DNA of 64,000 nucleotides. It comes from Streptomyces sp. Je 1-332. Its GTDB lineage: Bacteria > Actinomycetota > Actinomycetes > Streptomycetales > Streptomycetaceae. The stretch covers positions 2,666,001 to 2,730,000 of the forward strand of contig NZ_CP160402.1 of the NCBI RefSeq assembly GCF_040730185.1, written 5' to 3'. The translations under genes and the position numbers were made by a program. Under the pieces are notes generated by a model, which was not told the DNA's origin, did not search any database, and saw nothing but the letters and a program-made list of their open reading frames with translations. This document shows positions 25,901 through 34,395 of this stretch, piece after piece (position 1 is the stretch's first letter; every line of letters starts with the position of its first letter).

Positions 25901-26791
25901 GGCGGCGGCAGCGGCGGCAGCGCTCTCGGGGGTCTGGAACATCGGCGCGGCGAACACCGGCGCCTGGAAGACGGCGACGGCCGGCCGCGGCTTCCTTCCG
26001 GAACCCTCCTCGCCGTCACCGGCACGCGCCTTGCGGGCACGGGCAGGGGCGGGCGCCGAGAATCCGGCGGCGGCCTTGCGGGTGGCACGGCGGGGACGGC
26101 GGCCACTGGGCGCGTCCTCTTCGGCGGCCTCCGGCTCGGGGGCCTGCTTGGCCTCGGCGGGCGCGGCGTCGGCCGTCGGCTCGGCGGGGGCCTGCTCGGC
26201 AGCCTGCGTCTGGGCGGCGGGCGCGGACGAGCCACGGGTCGCGCGGCGGCGGCCACGGCGCGGGGCGGCGTCGCCGGCCTCCGGCTGGGCCTCGGGCGCG
26301 ACCTCGGCGGCGGGCTCCTCGACGGCGGGCTCGGCGGCCACCGGCGTCTCGGCGGGCGTCTGGGCACCCTGCGGCGCACCGGCGGGAGCCGAGGCGCGGC
26401 GGGTGGCACGGCGACGGCGCGGGGCGGGAGCGGACTCCTCGGGCTCGGCATCGGCCGCGGCAGCGGCGGGCTCGGCGGCCGGAGTCTCGGCGGGCGTCTC
26501 GGCACCCTGCGGCGCACCGGCGGGAGCCGAGGCACGGCGGGTGGCACGGCGGCGCGGGCGCGGGGCGGGGGCTGCTTCCTCGGCCGCTGCGGGCTCCGGA
26601 GTCACGGCCTTGGCGGGCTCCTCGGCGGCGGGGGTGGCCGGTATGGCCGGAGCTGTGCTCTCGGCGCCCTCCGTGGCTCCCACGGGCGGACCCGCGGGCC
26701 GCGACGCCGCACGGCGCCTGCGGCGCGGCGGCAGGGTGTCGCTGGGGCTGTTGTTGTCCGAGCCCTCAGTGGGTTCGTTCGGCTCATGCAT
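22943..26791 (-). CDS. rne: Ribonuclease E/G (RNase ES type) with large disordered tails
   Basis: From ATG at 26791 the protein has about 1282 residues. Residues 1-500 and about 955-1282 are disordered, Ala/Pro/Glu/Arg-rich tails; the catalytic part is in the middle (about 530-950). There the S1 domain (FIDIGKGRNAVLYAGEV), the DNase-I-like Mg site (VVDVNTGKF with Asp834, and VVIDFIDM with Asp878) and the zinc-link CVHC (Cys936, Cys939) are all present. This inverted layout is that of Streptomyces RNase ES, which cleaves single-stranded RNA and binds other decay enzymes through its tails. At least seven RRATR units, three of them RRATRRASAPAGAP, occur across both tails, and the C-terminus is a histone-like KKTAAKK run. 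It probably organises an RNA-degradation complex. Confidence 0.95.
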   Translation of the reverse strand: MHEPNEPTEGSDNNSPSDTLPPRRRRRAASRPAGPPVGATEGAESTAPAIPATPAAEEPAKAVTPEPAAAEEAAPAPRPRRRATRRASAPAGAPQGAETPAETPAAEPAAAAADAEPEESAPAPRRRRATRRASAPAGAPQGAQTPAETPVAAEPAVEEPAAEVAPEAQPEAGDAAPRRGRRRATRGSSAPAAQTQAAEQAPAEPTADAAPAEAKQAPEPEAAEEDAPSGRRPRRATRKAAAGFSAPAPARARKARAGDGEEGSGRKPRPAVAVFQAPVFAAPMFQTPESAAAAAAAEAADEPAEEVEAEPVAAAPVAEEETAPRRRRRRGRASDEQPAAEQPAKAAPQAVEEPAEPEEAEDTAADSDTDNDESDDSGERHGRRRRRGGRRRRRGESADDSGEQDADAEADSDTDAAEQDTEPAAAEESDDDSDDNGSGSGSSSSRRRRRRRRRAGDSGEAESASDGDPERTVVKVREPRKKEERELGTGVDEVTSIKGSTRLEAKKQRRREGREQGRRRVPIITEAEFLARREAVERVMVVRQNGERTQIGVLEDNVLVEHYVNKEQATSYVGNVYLGKVQNVLPSMEAAFIDIGKGRNAVLYAGEVNFEALGMANGPRRIESALKSGQSVLVQVTKDPIGHKGARLTSQVSLPGRYLVYVPEGSMTGISRKLPDTERARLKTILKKIVPEDAGVIVRTAAEGASEDELRRDVERLQQQWEDIQKKSKAASTSAPGLLYGEPDMTVRVVRDIFNEDFSKVIVSGDDAWETIHGYVSHVAPDLADRLQRWTSEVDVFATYRIDEQLMKALDRKVWLPSGGSLVIDKTEAMIVVDVNTGKFTGQGGNLEETVTRNNLEAAEEIVRQLRLRDLGGIVVIDFIDMVLESNRDLVLRRLLECLGRDRTKHQVAEVTSLGLVQMTRKRVGQGLLESFSETCVHCNGRGVIVHMEQPTSAGGGGKRKKRGRGGSEQGQEHTHEHEATDEVETETEAEVAAEAAAPVALPEPDFVPDEELYSSASEAEAAASRGGRSRRRATRRASAPAGAPKADTAPRAESAPKAEKRSRSRKAATAEDEAPVVEAPVVETPAAAEDPVVEVAPEAPADDAAPKGRTRRRATRKATSPAGSPKSAGSAEPEAAEVIVAEAPKAEPVAEPVAEPVAAEPVADAAPARPRRRAVRKATAPTASDEAAVLVVPSAEKAAQAPETASDKAETEAEEAAPAKKTARKTAAKKAPAKKAAAKKTAAKKTAAKKTTAKKASKTTKKTAAAEQAPSGVKAAAADEG

Positions 26792-27036
26792 GCGGGCGGT
26801 TCTCCCGTCACGCTCCCGGGCGCCGCGCCTGGTCCGGTGATGTCCGCGGCCCTCGCTCACCTACGCGGGGCCGCCATCCGGGGGCGTGGGCGCCGCACGG
26901 GAGCTCTATGTGTCTGTCTCGCCGGTTCCGTACGCCCAAATGCGGACGGCCTGGCGAAAGTCTCGGTCAGTGCGCTGCCCGACCCAGGTGGCTCCCGAGT
27001 ACCAGGGCGGCGCTTCTGTTCTGCCGACGGGCCTCC

Positions 27037-27840
27037 CTACACGGGACCTTCCGTCGCCGGCACCTTCGCGGCGGCTGCGTCGGCCCCGTCGTGCTCAAGT
27101 GGGGTCGTGGCTGCCTCGCGGTCGGGCGCGAGCGGGTCGGTCACCGTGCCGGTCTCGTCGTCAAGAAGCCCCTGCGCCAGCCTGGTCACCGCTGCGGGGA
27201 CCGGCGGCGCCAGGTCGGCCACAGCTCGGAGACCGGACAGGACGTCGTCGGGTCGTACGGCAGGTGTCACGTGCCGAACAACCAGCCGCAGTATCGCACA
27301 GGGCTGGTCGGTCGGCCTATCAGCGTCGGGACCGAGCGCCTCGTCGGCGGCGAGCGCCTCAAGGCTCACGACGGCCTCGCGGGCGTCGAAGGTCCGCATG
27401 CCGTTCTTCGCACGGCGCTGGACCTCGACGCTCGTAGCGGCCCGGAAGGCCTCGGCGGCACGCTCCGCGTCCGCGGGCTCGACGCCGGTCAGGCGCAGCT
27501 CCCAGACGGACGCGGTGAGCCGGTCGGCGAGGCCCGAGGTGCGGGACTCGACGGCGTCGATGATGTCGAGGCCGCTGGGCATCGACTCGTCGAGCAGCTC
27601 GCGCAGCTTGTCGGGGTCACGCGGCTCGGTGAGCGCGATCTCCAGGTACTCGGCCTCGCTGCCGGTGCCGGTGGGTGCGGCATTGGCGTACGACACCTTC
27701 GGGTGCGGGGTGAACCCCGCCGAGTACGCCATGGGCACCTCGGCGCGGCGCAGCGCCCGCTCGAAGGCGCGCTGGAAGTCACGGTGGCTGGTGAACCGGA
27801 GGCGGCCGCGCTTGGTGTAGCGCAGGCGGATGCGCTGCAC
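27037..27840 (-). CDS. TIGR03936-family radical-SAM-associated protein
   Basis: The protein starts QRIRLRYTKRGRLRFTSHRD and continues with MAYSAGFTPHPKVSYANA, the TIGR03936/DUF2344 signature. Members are usually fused to or next to a B12-binding radical SAM protein (TIGR03960), found here two genes upstream, and lie near rne and rplU in many phyla. Biochemical function is unknown; an RNA-modification or processing role is only a guess. GTG at 27840 lacks a ribosome site. A CTG at 27882 lies 8 nt after AAGGA and right after the upstream stop, so translation may start there, adding 14 residues. Confidence 0.85.
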   Translation of the reverse strand: MQRIRLRYTKRGRLRFTSHRDFQRAFERALRRAEVPMAYSAGFTPHPKVSYANAAPTGTGSEAEYLEIALTEPRDPDKLRELLDESMPSGLDIIDAVESRTSGLADRLTASVWELRLTGVEPADAERAAEAFRAATSVEVQRRAKNGMRTFDAREAVVSLEALAADEALGPDADRPTDQPCAILRLVVRHVTPAVRPDDVLSGLRAVADLAPPVPAAVTRLAQGLLDDETGTVTDPLAPDREAATTPLEHDGADAAAAKVPATEGPV

Positions 27841-27886
27841 CGCGGGAGCGGGCGGCGGGCCTTCGGGCTGTCGCTTGCCCAGTGTT

Positions 27887-28942
27887 CTAGTCCTTCGTGA
27901 GTGCGGTCGTACTGCTACCTAGAGTACGTGTCCCGGGCGTGTCCGGTTCCCGCCGGGCCACCGGCACCGGCGCGGGCTCCATCGGGACGGCCCCCACCGG
28001 GACCCGCTCCTTCGGCGCCCCGAACAGCATGCGCCGTACGTCGGCGCGGGCCTCGCGCATGCTGCGGCGGGCGGCGGCGACGGCCTGCCGGGTGGCGCGG
28101 CCCGCGCCCCTCACCGCCTTGGCCGTGGGCCGCCAGATGCCGTCGCGTACCGCATACCCCACGGGAGTGAGGACCGCGCGGTACACCCAGCGCGCCGGGT
28201 CGACGAAGAGCCACCGCAGGAGCCTGCCGAGGAAGCGGCCCACGGCGAGCGAGACGTACCCGGCGACACGCCAGGCGTGTCCGAACGCGGCGCCGATCTC
28301 GCGCGCGACGACCGCGATACCCCGCCCGATGGGCGCGAGCACCCAGCGCCACAGGGCGACGGCGGGTACGACGAAGATCCAGCGCCCCAGGGCGCCGAGC
28401 ACCGTCCCGATGCCCCGCAGCAGCCACCCGACGCCGGCCCCGATCCCGCGGACGCTCCAGTCGATGCCCGCCCACAATCCCTTGGCCAGCCAGGCGAGTC
28501 CGTGCCCGATAGGCGTCAGCACGGATGCGTACAGCCACATGGCGGGAATCACGAACAGCACCCGCCCGAGCCACCCGAGCGCCTTACCGACCGGCACCAC
28601 CACGTACCGCCACAGACCCACCCACGGCCACACGAACACGGCCTTGAGCAGCCACACCGTGGCCTGGGCGACGCCGAGCGCGACCGGCGTGATGACGTGC
28701 TCCATCAGCCAGGCCAGCGGCGTCACGATCAGCGTCCGCCCCAGCCACGCCAGAGCGCGCCCCACCGGCCGCAGGCCCCTGAAGTACAGGAAGCGGCCGC
28801 ACACGGCGAGGGCGTCCCACACCAGGCGCACCGGCACGACGAGTACGAGCACCACGATCCGCACCGGGATGCGGATCGCGACGGCGAGGCAGCCATCGGC
28901 TTGCGGTTGTGGTGCGGTGAGCGGCCGCTTTTCCAGGTCCAT
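27887..28942 (-). CDS. Trp-rich repeat hydrophobic protein of unknown function
   Basis: A 351-residue protein made of repeated hydrophobic and amphipathic units. Variants of PVGxALxWLGRxLxVxPxxWL followed by VxTPxG occur several times (PVGRALAWLGRTLIVTPLAW; PVGKALGWLGRVLFVIPAMW; VLGALGRWIFVVPAVALW; LGRLLRWLFVDPARWVY). The unit spacing is about 45-55 residues. Most units look membrane-associated. The C-terminal 100 residues are basic, then Pro-rich and disordered. No known enzyme family is recognised. It sits in one leftward unit with TIGR03960, a GNAT enzyme and TIGR03936, so a link to that RNA-related neighbourhood is possible. Confidence 0.7.
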   Translation of the reverse strand: MDLEKRPLTAPQPQADGCLAVAIRIPVRIVVLVLVVPVRLVWDALAVCGRFLYFRGLRPVGRALAWLGRTLIVTPLAWLMEHVITPVALGVAQATVWLLKAVFVWPWVGLWRYVVVPVGKALGWLGRVLFVIPAMWLYASVLTPIGHGLAWLAKGLWAGIDWSVRGIGAGVGWLLRGIGTVLGALGRWIFVVPAVALWRWVLAPIGRGIAVVAREIGAAFGHAWRVAGYVSLAVGRFLGRLLRWLFVDPARWVYRAVLTPVGYAVRDGIWRPTAKAVRGAGRATRQAVAAARRSMREARADVRRMLFGAPKERVPVGAVPMEPAPVPVARREPDTPGTRTLGSSTTALTKD

Positions 28943-28979
28943 GCCGTCCTAGACGCGTCAGTTGTGGGTGCTGGTTCGG

Positions 28980-29546
28980 TCAGGCGCCGGTCGGGATCCA
29001 GTACCGCAGCTTTCCGCCGCGTTCGTCCTCGAAGGCGCCGCCCGCGCCCTCGATCACCTTGCGCGAACCGGTGTTGTCGGTGTCGCAGGTGACCAGGACC
29101 GATGGGATGTCAAGCGCGCGTGCGTACGGCAGTGCGCCGATCAGCATCGCCGTGGCGTGGCCGCGGCGGCGGGCGGTGGGCCGTACGTCGTAGCCGATGT
29201 GGCCGCCGTACTCGCGCAGGAAGCGCGTGTTGACGTTGTGCCGGATGGCGAGGCGGCCGAAGTAGTCGGCCCCCTGCGCGTACCAGAGGGTCGTCACGGG
29301 GACGGCGAGCGGCTCGGCGGGGTGCGTGGCCGCGCGGACCTCGGTCACGTAGCGCTCGAAGACCACCGGGTCGTGCCACTTGTCGCCGTAGTCGCGCAAG
29401 GTGCGGCCGAGCGTCGTGTCGTCGTCATCGCCGCCGCGCCCCTCGGCGCGGAACTCCTCCATCGCGGCGATGAAGGAGAGATGCACGAGGCCGGTGGGCG
29501 GCACGAGTCGGGGACCCGCTCCGGCCACCGGCCCCGGCCGCGCCAT
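28980..29546 (-). CDS. GNAT-type acetyltransferase
   Basis: A 188-residue protein with a GNAT fold pattern: FLREYGGHIGYDVRPTARRR followed by GHATAMLIGALPYARAL (acetyl-CoA loop R-R-x-G-H-A) and LVTCDTDNTGSRKVIEGAGG, the motif B asparagine region. The acceptor cannot be inferred. ATG at 29546 abuts the TAG stop of the TIGR03960 gene with no gap, so it is probably translated by coupling. The C-terminal YWIP motif is common in this subgroup. Confidence 0.85.
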   Translation of the reverse strand: MARPGPVAGAGPRLVPPTGLVHLSFIAAMEEFRAEGRGGDDDDTTLGRTLRDYGDKWHDPVVFERYVTEVRAATHPAEPLAVPVTTLWYAQGADYFGRLAIRHNVNTRFLREYGGHIGYDVRPTARRRGHATAMLIGALPYARALDIPSVLVTCDTDNTGSRKVIEGAGGAFEDERGGKLRYWIPTGA

Positions 29547-31469
<1,923 letters not shown>

Positions 31470-31521
31470 CTCGGCGTCTCTCATGAGCTGGCAGGGGTGA
31501 CCATCCAGCGTACCCCGCCAC

Positions 31522-33132
31522 TCAGCCACCCAATGACGACCTCAGTTTCGGCCGGGACGCCCGGTGCCATACCGCCGGCAGCTCGTGCTCGCGCTCGGCG
31601 GCCCTGGCCTCCTCCTGGCCGTACAGAAGACCCCAGGTGAAGGCGGTCTCGCCCGCCGCGTGGGCCTGGATCGCGAGGTTCCGCAGGGCCTCGCGCGCGA
31701 CCACGCTGTCCTGGTGATCGCCGAGCACCTTCTGGACGGCCTTCATCCGCTTCGCGAACCGCTTGGCGGGCTTGCCGAGCGCGGGCTTCGCCGCCTCACC
31801 CGCGTACCGGGCGCGCTTGGCGGCCTTGCGGGCGCGGTGCATCGCCACGTCACGCTCCTCCCCCGGAGCGAGCGCGAGGGCGTGTTCGATGCGGGCCTCC
31901 AGGCGGGCGAAGTCCTTACGGGCGGCCTTGGGCAGCGCCTTGCCGGGAGCCGCGGTGGCGGCCTTGCGCAGCGGCGGGTCGGCGAGCAGCGCGTCCACGG
32001 AGTCGAGGAGCTGCACGTACCGGCTGCTTTCGAGCGCGGCGACGGTCCTGCTCCGGGCGTCGACGGAGCCGGCGACGTTCCAGATGCTCAGGCGGGCCCG
32101 CACGGGGCCCAGGAGCAGCGTCCCCGGCACGGCGTCGATGCGGCCGGTGAGCCGCTCGGCCAGGACCTCCTGGTCGCGGTCGACGCCGAGTTCCCCCGCG
32201 AGCCACTTCAGTTCGTCGCCGATCGGGTCGGTGACGGAGCGGTCGAGCAGCTTCCGGTACGAGCGGAACGCGCTGCGCATGCGCCGCGTGGCGACCCGCA
32301 TCTGGTGCACGGAGTCCGGCAGGTCGCGGCGGACGTCGGGGTCGAGGGCGACGAGGGCGTCGCGCTGGGTGCGGATGTAGGCGAGGACGTGGTCGGCAGC
32401 GGTGACGGGGTCAGGTTGCACGGCGGAGTCCTTCGGCTGGATGACGGTGTACCGCTCACCCTTCTGCCCCTTCTTGCCCTTGGCAGGCTTCAATGTGCCC
32501 TCCGCGACCAGCTGCCTGGCCGCGCTCAGTGCCGTCCCCGCTTGGGCCTTGGCCAGTTTCGACGCGGCCGCCGACCGCTCGACGCCGAGCTTCTTGAGCT
32601 TCTTCTCGATCGCGTCGAGCAGCGCGGGGTCCACGTCGTCCGCGAGCTCCACCTCGATCTCGGCCCACTCGGCGGTGCCGCCGCCCTCCGTGAGCCGTTC
32701 GGCCCTGACCCGGTCGATGCTCAGCTCGGCCAGGAGCGCGCCCTTGCCGTCGAGGAGGTGGCGCAGGTCCCGCGCGGTCAACAGCCGCATGACGGGTACG
32801 AGTTCGGCGCCGCGCACCCGGGAGCGCACCAGCGCGGACAGCTCGGAAGGCACCGAGTCCGCCAGGGGTGCCTGGATCTCGTCCCGCGCGCCTTCTATGC
32901 GGGACACCGGCAGTTTCAGGTGCCAGCCCTCGTCGTCGCCGCCCGTGCGGCGGCGGAGCGTGATCGAGTCCGAGAGCAGGAGGTGGTCGGTCGTGTCGTG
33001 ATAGACGGCGTCCAGTTCGACTACACCTTGGTCGACGACCTTCGCCACTGAGGCGACACCGGTCAGGTCAGGCAGCTCTGCGGCCGCTTCGACGTCGTAC
33101 TTCCGCTCGATTTCCCGCTTTGTCTCCGCCAT
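31522..33132 (-). CDS. CYTH and CHAD domain protein
   Basis: A 536-residue protein. Residues 1-200 form a CYTH domain: REIERKYDV carries the ExExK motif, with LRRRTGG and GAxLAELSIDRV strands. Residues about 250-530 form a CHAD domain of paired helices rich in basic residues and conserved His (VHQMRVATRRMRSAFRSYRK; AMHRARKAAKRARYAGE). CYTH enzymes act on triphosphates; CHAD binds polyphosphate, so a polyphosphate or nucleotide-triphosphate metabolic role is the standard reading. ATG at 33132. It lies alone between rodA and TIGR03960. Confidence 0.9.
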   Translation of the reverse strand: MAETKREIERKYDVEAAAELPDLTGVASVAKVVDQGVVELDAVYHDTTDHLLLSDSITLRRRTGGDDEGWHLKLPVSRIEGARDEIQAPLADSVPSELSALVRSRVRGAELVPVMRLLTARDLRHLLDGKGALLAELSIDRVRAERLTEGGGTAEWAEIEVELADDVDPALLDAIEKKLKKLGVERSAAASKLAKAQAGTALSAARQLVAEGTLKPAKGKKGQKGERYTVIQPKDSAVQPDPVTAADHVLAYIRTQRDALVALDPDVRRDLPDSVHQMRVATRRMRSAFRSYRKLLDRSVTDPIGDELKWLAGELGVDRDQEVLAERLTGRIDAVPGTLLLGPVRARLSIWNVAGSVDARSRTVAALESSRYVQLLDSVDALLADPPLRKAATAAPGKALPKAARKDFARLEARIEHALALAPGEERDVAMHRARKAAKRARYAGEAAKPALGKPAKRFAKRMKAVQKVLGDHQDSVVAREALRNLAIQAHAAGETAFTWGLLYGQEEARAAEREHELPAVWHRASRPKLRSSLGG

Positions 33133-33192
33133 GAACCGAATCTAGACGGGATCCGGGGCGCTGGGCAGTCCCCCAGCCGCCCCGGAGCCGGG

Positions 33193-34395
33193 CTAGGCCG
33201 ACATCGGCCGCTGCACCTTGATCGACTGGAGCAGCCCGACGGCCACCCAGACCGCGAACATCGATGACCCTCCGTACGAGACGAAGGGCAGCGGCAGACC
33301 GGCCACCGGCATGATGCCGAGCGTCATCCCGATGTTCTCGAAGGACTGGAAGGCGAACCAGGCGATGATCCCGGCGGCGACGATCGTGCCGTACAGCTCG
33401 GTCGTCTCGCGCGCGATGCGGCAGGCGCGCCAGAGGAAGACGCCGAGCAGGACGAGGATGAGTCCCGCGCCCGCGAAGCCGAGTTCCTCGCCCGCGACGG
33501 TGAACACGAAGTCCGTCTGCTGCTCGGGCACGAACTGTCCGGTGGTCTGCGAGCCCTTGAAGAGGCCGGTGCCCGTCAGGCCGCCGGAGCCGATCGCGAT
33601 GCGCGCCTGGTTGGTGTTGTAGCCGACGCCCGCCGGGTCGAGCGCGGGGTTGGCGAAGGCCGCGAAGCGGGCGATCTGGTAGTCGTCCAGGACGCCGAGC
33701 TGCCAGACGGCGATCGCGCCGGCGGCGCCCGTGCCGAGGAGTCCGAAGACCCAGCGGTTGGAGGCGCCCGACGCGAGCAGCACGCCGAGCACGATCATCG
33801 CCATCACCATGACCGACCCGAGGTCGGGCATGAGGAGCACGATCACTATCGGTACGGCGGCCAGGCCGAGGGCCTGCACGACCGTGCGGTGGTCGGGGTG
33901 GTCGCGGTCGCCCGCGTCCACCCGGGCCGCGAGCAGCATCGCCATGCCCAGGATGATCGTGATCTTCACGAACTCGGAGGGCTGCAGCGAGAAGCCGCCG
34001 CCGAGGACGATCCAGGCGTGCGCGCCGTTGATCGTCGCACCGAGCGGGGTGAGGACGAGCAGGACGAGCAGGACGGAGATGCCGTAGAGGATCGGCACGG
34101 CCGTCCGCAGCGTCCGGTGGCCGAGCCACACCGTGCCCGCCATCAGGGCGATGCCGATGCCGGTGTTCAGGAGGTGCTTGAGCAGGAAGGAGTACGGGTC
34201 GTCGCCGACCAGCTCGGTGCGGTTGCGCGTCGCGGAGTAGACGAGCGCGGAGCCGATCGCGGAGAGCGCGATCGCCGAGAGCAGTATCGGCCAGTCCATC
34301 CTGCGCACCAGCGAGTCGCGGGCGAACAGGCGGGCCGAGAGCGAGGAGCGCTCGGGCCCGTAACCGGAGACGGAGAAGCCATTGTTGCCGGCCAC
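33193..34395 (-). CDS. rodA: FtsW/RodA/SpoVE-family SEDS glycosyltransferase (RodA type)
   Basis: From GTG at 34395 the protein has 400 residues with about ten membrane helices, typical of SEDS proteins that polymerise lipid II in peptidoglycan elongation together with a class B PBP. Motifs near the end include NIGMTLGIMPVAGLPLPFVS and GGSSM. The start shares one nucleotide with the pbp2 stop (TAGTG), so the two are coupled. In Streptomyces this neighbour of pbp2 in the mre cluster is involved in spore wall synthesis. The long in-frame extension to 34698 lies within pbp2 and is not real. Confidence 0.93.
   Translation of the reverse strand: MAGNNGFSVSGYGPERSSLSARLFARDSLVRRMDWPILLSAIALSAIGSALVYSATRNRTELVGDDPYSFLLKHLLNTGIGIALMAGTVWLGHRTLRTAVPILYGISVLLVLLVLTPLGATINGAHAWIVLGGGFSLQPSEFVKITIILGMAMLLAARVDAGDRDHPDHRTVVQALGLAAVPIVIVLLMPDLGSVMVMAMIVLGVLLASGASNRWVFGLLGTGAAGAIAVWQLGVLDDYQIARFAAFANPALDPAGVGYNTNQARIAIGSGGLTGTGLFKGSQTTGQFVPEQQTDFVFTVAGEELGFAGAGLILVLLGVFLWRACRIARETTELYGTIVAAGIIAWFAFQSFENIGMTLGIMPVAGLPLPFVSYGGSSMFAVWVAVGLLQSIKVQRPMSA

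Noticed and set aside
22859..27820. A 1653-codon open frame on the plus strand
   Set aside because: It is antisense to rne and the TIGR03936 gene; low-complexity Arg/Gly/Leu composition shows a GC-driven shadow.
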